Positions 52,801-63,724 of a DNA stretch of 64,000 nt are shown here, one piece after another. Each line of letters begins with the position of its first letter. Within the stretch, counting starts at the first letter, position 1. The DNA comes from Gavia stellata (Eukaryota > Chordata > Aves > Gaviiformes > Gaviidae). The notes below the pieces were generated by a model, which did no database searches, was not told the origin of the DNA, and saw nothing but the letters and a program-made list of their open reading frames with translations. The stretch spans positions 112,050,334 to 112,114,333 of the forward strand of contig NC_082595.1 in assembly GCF_030936135.1 (NCBI RefSeq), written 5' to 3'. The translations under genes and the position numbers were made by a program.

Positions 52801-55800
52801 TGATGGGCTTCTGAACCCATGCAAACTTTTAACCTCCTGCAGACTTGCACAGCTTAGTGACCTGGTGGGTGAAGAAGTGCTTCTTTTGGTCTGAGACTAC
52901 CACTTCCTAACCCTAACCCGAACCCCTAACCCTTTGGGGGATGTCCCAGGCACCTGGGATGGATCCCTCAAGCCCAACTCCCCCAAGACCACCCATTGAC
53001 TAAATCCCCTCGCCATTGCTGGGCCTGACCTCGTCCCTCTTAGCCAGAAATGTTGGGTTTGACCTCAGTGCATGGAAGGGACTCTTCCAACCGGTGCTCA
53101 GGCATTGTCCCCTGATGTGGTGGGACTCTGCCAGGCACAGGCAGCATGCAGGCAGAAGGGGAGGCTGAGCATCCATCTCCTCTCCCAAAATGTGAGCTCT
53201 CCAGGCTCCCTGGCTCCCCTTCATTGCTCTGATGGACCTACGGGACACGTGCTAGTGACTTCTTGTGCTTCGTCCTCCACAGCACCTTGGCCACGTCTAT
53301 CGCTTGTCCCACCCTTGTCCTTTCCCCGAGGACCATCTGGAGCAACCAAACCTGCATTGCAGCAGGCGGGGTGCCTGACCCCCAGCTCAGCGAGCTGTCG
53401 AGGGTGTTTCCAAGCAAGAAAGCAAGCGGCTTCTTTTGACCTGGCCTATATGAAGCAAAGGGATTTGTTCTGGGCTCCTAGGAGGGAAGCAAAGACGAGC
53501 AAAATCCCCCGGGTCTCTGTGCTCCGGGGTCATCTCCGTTGTGTGCGTTGGCCACGTAACAGCAACAAGATTTCTGCTGCCTCCGACTCCGGCACTCAGC
53601 CAGCAGACAACATCCCCAAGGACTCCCGAAGCCAGCTCGCTCGCTGCCTTCAGCTCTTGCCCGCTGCGCTGTAATTATCCTACAAAGTCATGGGCTTATT
53701 TTCTTCAGACCGATATTCCTCTATCACAAGGATCAAAAGCGCACATTGAAAAGGTCGCCCTGCTAGCAATTTGCTTCTGCGCTCAAACGCTGCGGCTGGA
53801 AGACAAACAGACGTTGGCAGGATCACCTTGGGAAAGCTGCATCTTTCTTTTGCCCACTTGTTTTAGCTACTCGATGCGCTTGTTCCTAAGCCAAACTGAT
53901 GAAAACGTGGGGTCGTAGCTTTTGCCCTGCTTTTACTTGCACAATCGTTAACAGTTTCCAACATAAGAACTTCTCTGGCCAGAAAACAGGCTGTTTTGGG
54001 AACATCTTAGAGAGATTTTGTGGCTTTTTGGGAGCTGCAGATGGGAAGATGAAGACGACAGCATTAGCATTAATTCTCACCAATTACAGGAATACACTAT
54101 TTGTCTTCCCGTCCTCCCTGCTTTAACGGGACCGCAGCATTACGGCAGTGCGAACCCCTGAAGACCCTCACCTTCTGGCAGGGTCACAGCAAGATACTCG
54201 GTGCTAAAGCAACCCAGCCTGGTGATTAATAGCTCATTAAGGCAAAATAACTCAAGTGACCCAACTGGAAAGGAGCAGCTTCACAGCCAAGGGTGCCATG
54301 ACCTTCCTGGGGTTATATCCGTGGGTCGTTGCACCTTCTCCTGGGTCAAGCAAACTCCTCGAAGCAAAGCTGCTGGGTTTTTAAGTTTTTCTGCAAAGCT
54401 ATGGGAGATCTCTGCAGGAGGAGCAAGGTGTGGTTGGAGAGGCTGTTTGCAAGAGGGAGAGGTGCTGGCCCCCCGCGATAGCACCGTGCAGGGGGTGAGC
54501 ACAGGATCCCTCCACCCTTGCACGCACAGGCGGAGAGAAGGGACGAGGGCTGAAGGGTCTTCTCATTTCTGCCTGTGCTGCTGTGTCAGGTAGTGGGGTT
54601 TCCTCCAAGCAGCCCTGGGACAAGACCCCGGTGGCTCCAGGAACAGGCTGAGTATGTCCTGGGGCTGTGGTCAGCCCCTCAAGCCCCATCACCTGCATGG
54701 TCCTGCCTGTCCCCTGCCCGCTCAGACTCCCCTTGTCTCGCTGTCCTTGGCTGCTGGCAGGCAGCTCATCCGAGAGAGCTGCCTTTCTTAAAGCTCTTTT
54801 TTGTGTCTTTATGAATAATTTGGCAATTCTGCATTTGAAGCGGGGGATGTCCCTGGGACAGGGCCGTATAGCGCATCCCGGCTCCATCCCCTGTTGTATC
54901 CTGGCTCCATGCCCCGTTGCATCCCAGCTCCATCCGCTGTTGCCCCGGAGCTCCAGAGCTGCAAAGGAATGTGCTGCCAAGGTGTGAAAGCTGGGGAGGG
55001 CATCCCTGACGCTGGGCCAGGAGGTGGATTTCGGAAGCCCTCAGCATGCCCTGCTGTGTTGCTGATGGCCGGGGGGGGACCCTCCAGCCCTGGCTGCGCT
55101 GTCTCGTGTCTGGGAATGCCTGATGGAGCAGTTTGGGGGCTGCAGAGGTATGGTTGTAGGAGGACGCGGGGTCTGAGCTCGGGTGTGTGCCAGCTGCAGC
55201 CCCAGCAGCATCTGCAGGATGGGGGGCTCTGCCACAGCCGAGGCAGAGGAGGTGATGGGCATGCTCCGTTCCCTTCCCCAGATGTTGGGTCCATGGTCTC
55301 TATTCGCCCCTTGGTGCAGGGCTGGGCTGTATCGACCCCCCTCCAACCCAAGTCTTGCCAAGACTCTGCAGGTGGACTCTTTGGACCTTCCCCAGCATTC
55401 CTGGGAGTCCTCCAAGGTGCCTCCAAGCCCTACTCCCAGGTTCCCTGCTCCATGGGGGGGGACATTCACCAACCAGCTCCCATTTCTCTGGTTGTTGCAG
55501 GTCCTCGATCACCTTGATGACCACCTGAAAAGATCCCAATACTTCCGATTCCTGTGGTTCCCTCACAGCGAGAACGTCAGTGTCATCTACCAGGATCCCA
55601 CCAACAAGGCAGGTCCCACCAGGCTCCATGTGGGAAGAGAGAAGGGCCCCCGCACAAAACTGGGTGCCCTCCCAGGGGTGGTGTTTTAAGGATGGGCTTG
55701 CAATGCAAGGGCTGCTGGGGGGGGGGCTGATCAGGGAAAGAGTATTTTGGGGCTGGGCTGGACTCTGCCCGTGCTCCACAGTCTGGGGGTCCCAGGACAT

Positions 55801-58800
55801 GGATGCAGCTGTGGCTGTCCAAGCTCTTAGCACCCTCATGACAAAGCCTGGTCTCTTTCTAGGGCTGGATGTGGCCCTGTTTCATCACGGGAGAGACATT
55901 TGGGGAGTCCTGGGGGGCCTTTCTCCAAACCCCTGCTCCCATCTTGGTCCTGGTCCACGCATGTGCTCCCACCTTCATGCCGACCAGCAAGAAAGCTGCA
56001 AACACTGCTAGTCCCTAACGACCATCATCTTCCTCTGCTTGGCTTTGCAGCCCCCCTCTTCCTCTGCCAGCTGGTTGTGGGATTATGCTGTTGGCTATTA
56101 TTTGCTGGAGTTTCTGCTCTGGATCAGGTAGGAGCATGCTGTGGGCAGTGGCTGGGGACAAGTGGGGTTGGGTAGGTTTGTCCAGGGCTGGCCTCATCCA
56201 GATCTGTTCTCTGCATCTCTACATTGAAACCTGCGGTGCTTTGCTGGGAGTCCCAGGGAAGATGGCAAGGGAGGACTGTGACCCAGAGCACCCCCATCCC
56301 TGGGGAAGAAGGAGATGCTTGTTCTCCTCCAAGCAAGCTCCTGCGCAGGAGGAGCGGGGTTTGGGCTGGGATTGATGTCTGGGGCTGCAGTGCCCTCTCG
56401 TGTGCACAGAGATGGAGCAGCGGCGCGGGTTTGCAGCAGCAAAGGAGCTTTTTGGGGAATGGTGTTGGCTGTGAGCATGTCCTGAGCACCAGGGTGGGAA
56501 GAGGAGATCCAGCCAGGTCGTGGAGGCTGGGCTGCAAAGCAGGACACCCTGGTGGCACAGGAGAGCCAGGCTGGACTCCGTGAAGAGGGAGAAGAGGGAC
56601 TGTGGCCACTTAGGACTCTGCCAAGGGTCCACCCTGCCACTCCACCCTGTCCCCAGTAGCTCTCAGTCCCCCTGTGCGAGGACACTCAGTGCACAGCCTG
56701 GGAGGCACTGAGGTCTCGAGGGGGAGGGAAGGTGATGACCCTTTTCTAGCTTGCAGCAAGAGGAGGAGGAGGGAGCTGAGGACAGAGCCCAAGGTCTCCA
56801 GCACCCTTGGAGGACTGCAGCTTTGCTGCTTTGCTTACAGCCCCTTGAGAGGGCATCCCCTTGCCCAGCATCCCTGGGCTGTGGCTTGTGGCATCGCAGC
56901 TCGCAGCCTGCCCTTGGCAAATCCCTGGGCAGCAGCTCTGGGGTCAGATCTCACCTCCTGCTCTCTCTCCCCTGCAGCACCTTTGTGCCCAGCTTGGTGT
57001 GCTGGATCAACCGCTTCTTCTTCTGGCTCCTCTTCAGCTCCCGGGTGGAGAACATTGCCATCAGCTACAAGATCTTCAACTACGAGTGTCGCTTCAAGCA
57101 GCACGTTCAAGACTGGGCCATCCCCATGTAAATGGCTCTGCAGACCCTCCCTGTCCATCCCCAGCCGGGCTCAGTGCCCGAACCACATGCCATCCCCTGC
57201 CCGTGCTCTGCCCCAGCCCAGGCTGCCTGGAGCAGGAGCAAAGCCATGGAGAAAGGGACCTCCTAGGAGGCACCACTCCCACCTGCAAGCTTAGCATGGG
57301 AACCCTTCTGCATCCCTGTCCTGGGGTACCAAATCCATGCCACACCATGTCTTGGGGCTTTGTGACCCAAAGCAATGGGAGGGATGTGCTAAGGCATTCC
57401 CCGAATTAGTGTGGGGCCAGGGATGGAGCTGTGGGGATGGGGGTTCAAACCTGAAGGAAGCTGGTTCTGCCCATGCCGGCATTAAGCGGGGCTGGGGGCT
57501 TCCCCTGGGCAGTGAGAAGACGAAGGAAGCCTTGCTGGAGCTGAAAGCCGCCTTGGAGAACAACCCCAAGATGGTGGCTCACTACCCCGTGGAGGTGCGC
57601 TTTGCTCGGGGGGATGAGATCTGGCTAAGTCCCTGCTTCCAGCGGGACAGCTGCTACATGAACATCATCATGTACAGGTGAGCCATGTCCCCATTCCACT
57701 CCCCTCTCCTCCTCCTCTTCCTCCCTGGGTCAGTGTGCTGGTGCACCAGGAGCCATGTCCAGAGACCCAGCGGCGGTAACTGCGGAGCTCAAACACACCG
57801 ACACCAGCTCTCGGCTGGCACTGGAGAGCTGGATCGATCAAGCTCCTGCACCTTTGCCCGCTCACCCCACTCAGACACTTGCAGGCATCAAGCCAGAAGG
57901 GATGGGGTGCCCTTGGAGCACCCCTGTTTTTTGAGGATGTTGTCTTACGTGAGGGTCTACTGGCCAAGTGCTGGTGGAATGCCGGTTCCCAGAGGGTTTC
58001 CATCACCCAGTGCTGGTCAAAGAGCCTGTGATGGGTCCCTGGGGTTGTCCTTCTCCCTAGGTGGGGGTTTTGAGGCCGCACCTCGAATCCTGTGTTGAGT
58101 TTTGGGCCCCTCACTGCAAGAAGGACATTGAGGTGCTGGAGCGTGTCCAGAGAAGGGCGACGGAGCTGGTGAGGGGTTTGGAGCACGAGTCTTATGAGGA
58201 GCAGCTGAGGGAACTGGGGTAGTTCAGTCTGGAGAAGAGGAGGCTGAGGGGAGACCTCATCGCTCTCTACAACTGCCTGAAAGGGGGTTGTGGTGAGGTG
58301 GGTGTTGGTCTCTTCTCCCAAGTGACAAGTGACAGCACAAGAAGAAATGGCCTCAAGCTGCGCCAGGGGAGGTTCAGGCTGGATATTAGGAAAAATGTCT
58401 TTACTGAGAGAGTGGTGAAGCACTGGAAGAGGCTGCCCAGGGAGGTGGTGGAGTCCCCACCCCTGGAGGTGTTCAAGGAACATGTGGACGTGGCACTGTG
58501 GGACATGGTTTAGTGGGCATGGTGGGGTTGGGTTGATGGCCGGACTTGATGATCTCACAGGTCTTTTCCAACCTTAGTGATTCTGTGATTCTCTGGGAGG
58601 TTTCCTGGGTGTCCAAATCCCCCCATGGCCCCTGCTAATGCCCTCTCTGCCCGACCCCCCCTCCCAGGCCCTACGGGAAGAACGTCCCCCGCCTCAACTA
58701 CTGGCTGACCTATGAGGGCATCATGAAGAAGCACGGTGGGAGACCACACTGGGCAAAGGTACCTACAACCCCGATCCTCTGTGAGGAGAGGGTCTGCGGA

Positions 58801-59216
58801 AGGGGATCCCTTCCCCTTTGCCATCACGGCTCCTCATGGGAGGGGGGGTTTGCAGTCAAGTGGGGGTCAGAGAAGGGCCCCCACACCAGGCTGGTCCCAG
58901 AGGGAGATGGGTCCCTTGAGGAGATGGTGTTCCCCTGTTTGCGACCCACCCTGGGCGCATAGATAAGGGGATGGAGGTCCCACCACTTCTGCAGGGGATT
59001 CTCACAGCACATGGTGGGGGGGGTCCAGGACCGGTGACATGTTCCCCAGTGATGGGCAGCCCCCCCTGGACACTTTCTCTCCTGCAGGCCCACAGCTGCA
59101 CCCGGAAGGACTTTGAGAAGATGTACCCAGCCTTCCCCAAATTCTGCTCCGTCCGGGAGAAGCTGGACCCCACGGGGATCTTCCTGAACGCCTACCTGGA
59201 AAAGGTGTTTTACTGA
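40823..59216 (+). CDS. GULO: L-gulonolactone oxidase, intact
   Basis: Twelve exons: 40823-40825 (ATG only), 42412-42513, 43157-43282, 44224-44318, 45897-45987, 46904-47089, 55501-55608, 56051-56127, 56978-57127, 57513-57677, 58668-58758, 59088-59216; 440 residues, the known length of rat GULO, with all phases closing. It is the ER-membrane flavoenzyme for the last step of ascorbate synthesis, oxidising L-gulono-1,4-lactone. The N-terminal FAD domain has [13 protein letters not shown] with H54, the covalent FAD site in rat. A hydrophobic stretch (about YYLLEFLLW to NRFFFWLLF) fits membrane attachment. The family motif HWAK is at 395-398 and the end is YLEKVFY. The ATG-only first exon (GGGATG|GTAAGA) is inferred, because exon 2 starts exactly at Val-2 behind an acceptor and no in-frame Met precedes it. 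Intron 7 needs a GC donor (AAG|GCAGGT). No stop or frameshift seen. Confidence 0.96.
42899..42972 (-). mobile_element. CR1 LINE 3'-end fragment
   Basis: The + strand shows AGAATGGTTTGGGTTGGAAGG and then CATCTAGTCCAACCC, the reverse complement of a CR1 tail. Only about 75 bp remain. In GULO intron 2. Confidence 0.9.
46193..46480 (-). mobile_element. CR1 LINE 3' fragment
   Basis: Starts with ATCACAGAATGGTTTGGGCT and CATCTAGTCCAACCC and continues through the typical 3' region (TGTCAGGGTTTCATCACCCTC, AACAATTTCTTCCTTA). Minus orientation, about 290 bp, in GULO intron 5. Confidence 0.92.
48465..48783 (+). mobile_element. CR1 LINE 3' fragment
   Basis: Contains GGCTGGATATTAGGAAAAAT, ACAGGCTGCCCAGGGAGGTGG and a tail ending GTGATCCTGTGATTCTGTGAG, the CR1 3' repeat. 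It keeps about 70 codons of the ORF2 C-terminus open. In GULO intron 6. Confidence 0.95.
52906..52934. repeat. Short telomere-like repeat (CCCTAA)n
   Basis: CTAACCCTAACCCGAACCCC and then TAACCC: about four units with one variant, in GULO intron 6. Confidence 0.75.
55606..55614 (+). other. GULO: GC splice donor of GULO intron 7
   Basis: Exon 8 (56051) starts in phase 0, so exon 7 must end at a codon boundary. AAG at 55606-55608 followed by GCAGGT is the only fitting site. The GT four bases later would shift the frame. Confidence 0.75.
58066..58595 (+). mobile_element. CR1 LINE 3' fragment
   Basis: About 530 bp, ending in TTCTGTGATTCTCTGG. It covers the last part of ORF2 with an in-frame TAG (ACTGGGGTAGTTCAG), so it is dead. 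Very similar over the last 310 bp to the copy at 48465-48783. In GULO intron 10. Confidence 0.95.
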
Positions 59217-59510
59217 GAGGGGCAATGCGGGGGGGTGGAGGAAAAACCAGCCATCACTCTCAGTTCTCGGGACACCCCAAAGCTCATCGTCCTCCATGGT
59301 GCTGCACTCCCAGCTCTGCCCTCATCTGTCGTGACAGCAGGCAGCAAGGGCTGGCCCCACGGGCAGGGGTGTGCTCTGATCTCAATGCCAACAAGGCTCC
59401 GCGGTGCCTGGAAATCCCTCCTGGAAACCAGCAGCTTGGGGGGGACCATGCCCCTGTCCCCCTGAGACCTGTACAGCCCTCCACGTGCCTCCTGTCCAAG
59501 CCAACATCTC

Positions 59511-59516
59511 AATAAA
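59511..59516 (+). promoter_or_regulatory. GULO: Polyadenylation signal of GULO
   Basis: AATAAA 295 bp after the GULO stop codon, followed within 15 bases by a T-rich stretch (CTTTTCTTTG). Confidence 0.85.
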
Positions 59517-60222
59517 GACCTTTTCTTTGAGCAGACTTTATCTGAGTCAGGTCAGATAAACTTCAATTTCTTTTGTAATGGACTTTTATGCTAATGCTTC
59601 TTCTTCCTACGTAGTTGATCTTTGAATGACTGTAGTTTGTCTAAATAACATGGTCTCTGATTTTAGCCCGATTAATTAATTAACACCATATTTATTGACA
59701 GTAACTTTTGGGAAGATTTCTTTCCAAGGAAAAGGTTTAAGCCTCTCAGCACCTCTGTTGCAAATTGTTGGACTTGGTTTTCTTAGACAAACTTTAGTCT
59801 GATGAAATCCAAGAAACTCTTTGAACTCTTGGAAAATTAAACTGACCTCCTTGTCTCAAAACTCATGCTTTCAACCAAGGGTGTGCTGCATCGAGTGTTT
59901 AGCTTGGTGGTGTAAAAAGGCAGGTGCTGTTTTATATTTTCTCTGCAAATTCTTTCACGATTTTCTCTGCATAATTGTTTTGCTGGAGTTTCCACAGGTT
60001 CTAGACAAAGCATTTTAGGTGAAAAAATGTCAATCAAAATCACCCCCCAGAAAAAAGATGCATAGTATGAAAGAGGAAATATAATCCTAATCCTAATTAT
60101 ATTTGCTCTTTTATACTTCTTTTTAATAGTCCAGGTTTAAAGTGATAATTATCTGCTATCTCTAGGACTACTGTGATTAGCAGCACACATAAGGGTAGCA
60201 GCATATCCAGGATGTCACAATT
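59517..60222. other. AT-rich intergenic stretch after GULO
   Basis: Composition changes sharply from GC-rich gene sequence to AT-rich sequence right after the GULO polyadenylation site. No exon recognised. It could be an intron of the gene ending at 63152. Confidence 0.5.
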
Positions 60223-61285
60223 ATAGAATCATTTAGGTTGTAAAAGACCTTTAAGATCATCAAGTCCAACCGTTAACCCAACACTGCCAAGTCCACCACT
60301 AAACCATGTCCCGAAGCACCACATCCACACGTCTTTTAAATCCCTCCAGGGACGGGGACTCCACCACCTCCCTGGGCAGCCTGTGCCAATATCTGACAAC
60401 CCTTTTGGTGAAGAAGTTTTTCCTAATATCCAGTCTAAACCTCCCCTGGCGCAACTTGAGGCCATTCCCTCTTGTCCTGTCGCTTGTCACTTGGGAGAAG
60501 AGACCAACACCCACCTCCCCACAACCCCCTTTCAGGTAGTTGTAGAGAGCGATGAGGTCTCCCCTCAGCCTCCTCTTCTCCAGACTGAACAACCCCAGCT
60601 CCCTCAGCTGCTCCTCATCAGACTTGTGCTCCAGACCCCTCACCAGCTTCGTCGCCCTTCCCTGGACACGCTCCAGCACCTCAATGTCCTTCTGGTAGTG
60701 AGGGGCCCAAAACTGAACACAGCATTCGAGGTGCGGCCTCACCAGTGCTGAGTACAGGGGCACGATCCCCTCCCTGCTCCTGCTGGCCACACTCTTTCTG
60801 ATACAAGCCAGGATGCCGTTGGCCTTCTTGGCCACCTGGGCACACTGCTGGCTCATCTTCAGCCGGCTGTCGACCAACACCCCCAGGTCCTTTTCTGTGG
60901 GGCAGCTTTCCAGCCACTCGTCCCCAAGCCTGTAGCATTGCATGGGGTTGTTGTGACCCAAGTGCAGGACCCGGCACTTGGCCTTGTTGAACCACATACA
61001 ATTGCCCTCGGCCCATCGATCCAGCCTGTCCAGATCCCTCTGCAGAGCCTTCCTGCCCTCCAGCAGATCAACACTCCCACCCAACTTGGTGTCATCTGCA
61101 GACTTGCTGAGGGAACACTCAATCCCCTCATCCAGATCATCGATAAATACATTAAACAAGACCGGTCCCAGTTCCGAGCCCTGGGGAACACCACTTGTGA
61201 CCATCTGCCAACCGGATTTAACTCCGTTCACCACAACCCTTCGGGCCCGGCCATCCAGCCAGTATCTGTTCAAAACGACCTGCTG
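60223..61285 (-). mobile_element. CR1 LINE, 5'-truncated, with open reverse-transcriptase region
   Basis: About 1.06 kb in minus orientation. One frame (61273-60299) stays open for 324 codons through the second half of the reverse transcriptase and the C-terminal part. It has [15 protein letters not shown], then SADDTKLGG, where the catalytic Asp pair sits in the usual FADDTKLGG, and the conserved [15 protein letters not shown] and [19 protein letters not shown]. The 3' end at 60223 has the CR1 tail (reverse complement of ATAGAATCATTTAGG). The endonuclease and the first half of the RT are missing, so it cannot move by itself. Confidence 0.95.
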
Positions 61286-62040
61286 CCATGCTATGAAGGA
61301 AGGTATGACCAGTCACCTCATCTTTTTTTCATTTTATACTGAAGGTTCTTTTGATTTTTACAGAATAACCCCAATACAGGCTCAGAAGAAGAGTCCAGGC
61401 TTACAATCTGCCTGTTGAAAGGCTGGGAAGAAATCCACAGGGCAAAAGCATCACTTGGTCATCAACTCAGAGAGATTTCTGAAGTCCAAAGTAGATCATG
61501 CTCAAATACAGAAAATTAGCTGCCTGTTTTACTCTAGTTCGCTAATTCTTGTAAACTACGGATTTTTTTCTAGAATTAATTCATTGTTATTTGTCTATCT
61601 TTGAAGGACGTCCTTCATGTCTCCTTTAGCATCCTTCATGTCTCTTTCAGCATTCTAAAGTAATAAGCTCATGAATTCGTTTCTGCCTTCCTTTCCCATC
61701 AGTAGGTGGCATATTCAGAAAATGAAAAAGTTAAAAACCCAGAATCCAGAAGTCGCTCATATTTGCTTTAGGAAGACACCTTAATTACTTGATTAGTTAA
61801 TTCTGAACATGGACTGCTGGGCCAGATAGCCCAGCCTAAGCAGGAAAGTGTCCTGGAGATGGGTCACCTCCAATCCAGCTGCGTAAAGCGCTGCATTTTC
61901 ATTTCCCAAGCCACACCACTGGCAGTCCTCCCCATGGGCACCTCGGGTCTGGAGCTCAGTATGACAATCGCCACTTTACCCACAAATGCTGCCAGGCAAA
62001 GTGGAGTACAAGCCTAGAAGAGGACGCAAACCATCCTTAG
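61286..62040. other. Sequence upstream of the last gene's recognised exons
   Basis: AT-rich. A short open frame after an acceptor-like TTTTTACAG at 61360 has no donor, and a Cys-containing frame near 61960-62035 ends in a stop before the next exon. Neither is supported as an exon. Confidence 0.4.
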
Positions 62041-63152
62041 CAAGGGTATAAAGAGAGAGTTGGAAAGGGGAATGTTTGAAAAAGCGCAGGTGAGCATGAG
62101 AAGGCACTTCCAGGACCTGAAGGTAAGTTGTGCACCTTCTTGTTCCATGGGAACCTTTCTACAGCCATGGGCAGTGTTTGGGGGTAGAGGACAACGTCCC
62201 AAAAAAGGATATGGAGAACACGTGTGGTAATGTGAAGGCATCTCCTTGCGAGACATTGGCATCAGGAGGCTCCCATGTACACCGCTGGCATTGCTTTTGT
62301 GGCAGGAGTCATCTCCAGTGGTGCCCAGAAACGTTATTAATGTCATTAATCCATTACGGCTGCTGAACGGTGTTGACCCAACCTAGCTCAAGGCACTGAT
62401 GTGGGTCTGAGCCCCATACTCGAGCGTCTGCCCACAAACTTTTAACTTGACTAGCAGTTGTCATCCATAGTTGGTAACTACATCACTCCTATTCTCAAAT
62501 TAATAGTGATTTGGGTCTTAGAGCAGCTCAGAGCTGCTGCCTCTGCACCTGAGAGCTCCTCAGCCCCAGCAGGCAGTAACGGGGGGGGCTTAGGGGGCTG
62601 GCGGGGTGATGGGCTCCAAGCTCTGTCCCCTGCTCACCTGTTCAGCCGTGTGATGGCTGTAGGTGGAAATCATCAAGAAGATGGAGAAGGACTTTTCCGA
62701 CATGCTCAGCCTCACTTTTTGCCCATGGGGCCAACTCAACAGCAAGGTGCCAGGTACGGTCCCTGGTGCACCGGCTTGGGGGGGATGTTTTGTGCAGTGC
62801 CTGCGGCCCCAGGTTCTGCACCCTCGTTTTGGAGGTACGGCAGGGAAGAGCAACAGGACAGCAGGATTTCCTGGCTGTGGCATTGCCCAGAAGCTGCCCG
62901 CTCTCATGCAAGACACCTTTCTCTAGCTATGCTCCGATTCCCAAACCTTAAACACCAAATAGCCAAACCCCATAGGAGAAATGAACTCAGGGAGTATGGG
63001 GGATCATTTCAGGAGCAAGGAAAGGTGACGGATTTATCATGAACCACCTGTCTTTAATGGACTCCTCTTTTTTTTTTTTTTCAGACTTGCAGAATGAGCT
63101 CTTCTTCATCCACACCATTCACGAGAACCTGCATTCAGCCAGAGACACGTAG
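62041..63152 (+). CDS. 3' end of an unrecognised gene with helical C-terminus, possibly NUGGC-like
   Basis: Three exons can be joined: 62041-62122, 62663-62753 and 63085-63152 (stop TAG). Acceptors are AG, donors GTAAGT and GTACGG, a 17-base T tract precedes the last acceptor, and phases close through both joins, giving 79 residues. The sequence is a charged amphipathic helix (RELERGMFEKAQVSMRRHFQ, then IIKKMEKDFSDML), a short loop (CPWGQLNSKVPD) and a final helix ending HENLHSARDT. I do not recognise it firmly. Helical tails of this kind end dynamin-like large GTPases such as NUGGC, and NUGGC lies in the same human 8p21 block, so that is my best guess. Upstream exons were not found; the CR1 at 60223-61285 may lie in an intron. 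Clusterin, GULO's neighbour in human, does not match. Confidence 0.5.
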
Positions 63153-63657
63153 AGTGCTGCGGGGATCGTCTAAGATGATTCAGTTTTATTATGCCCATCA
63201 GTGGCTTGCTCTCTTTACTCAGTGGGTTCATAAGCAATGACCTCAGGTGAATTTTTTCCTCCTACAAAAGCATTTCCGAGGTATTTTGTGTGCATTTTAT
63301 GATACTGCCTATGTAAGAGTCCTGTGCAATCCCCAAGCACCCTTCCCCTGCATGCCATGATGAGTCCCACACCCTTCAGCAGTGACCTGCGTCCCAAGGT
63401 TGCTCTGACATTGACTCCTCGTGATGGGTATCATCCTGGACTGTGGGGTTGACTGTCTCCCAGGATGAGCAGGATCGGGGTGTCTGTGTCTCTCACCAGG
63501 TTATTGGGGTCCCCCCCAGCCATCGCACCTCTGTGCTCCTTCACGCTTGTGGAGACGAGCCTTTCATCCCATAACCCCCCCTACTCATGTGCCAAATGTA
63601 TCCCGATTTTACCTGCCACGCTTATATCTCTGTTGATACTTTGGATTTTGCTAGTAA

Positions 63658-63663
63658 AATAAA
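63658..63663 (+). promoter_or_regulatory. Polyadenylation signal for the gene ending at 63152
   Basis: AATAAA about 500 bp after the stop codon; a second AATAAA is at 63719-63724. Both lie in AT-richer sequence typical of a 3' UTR. Confidence 0.6.
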
Positions 63664-63724
63664 AATGTTCAGAACAAACTGGCTTATACTTAGTGCGCTC
63701 CTGTGAAAGACTTGCTTCAATAAA

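Larger units (their letters stand above)
47090..55500 (+). other. GULO: GULO intron 6 (8.4 kb)
   Basis: The longest intron in the window. It holds one CR1 fragment and a short telomere-like tract (both listed) and AT-richer sequence than its neighbours near 49800-54200. No exon or RNA gene was supported on either strand. Confidence 0.75.

Noticed and set aside
62458-62570. Possible extra exon with hydrophobic frame (SSIVGNYITPILKLIVIWVL)
   Set aside because: It follows an acceptor-like TAGCAG, but no GT donor keeps phase; the flanking exons join directly in phase without it.
62041-63152. Clusterin (CLU) as the gene after GULO
   Set aside because: The predicted C-terminus has none of the clusterin Cys clusters and does not resemble its ending.
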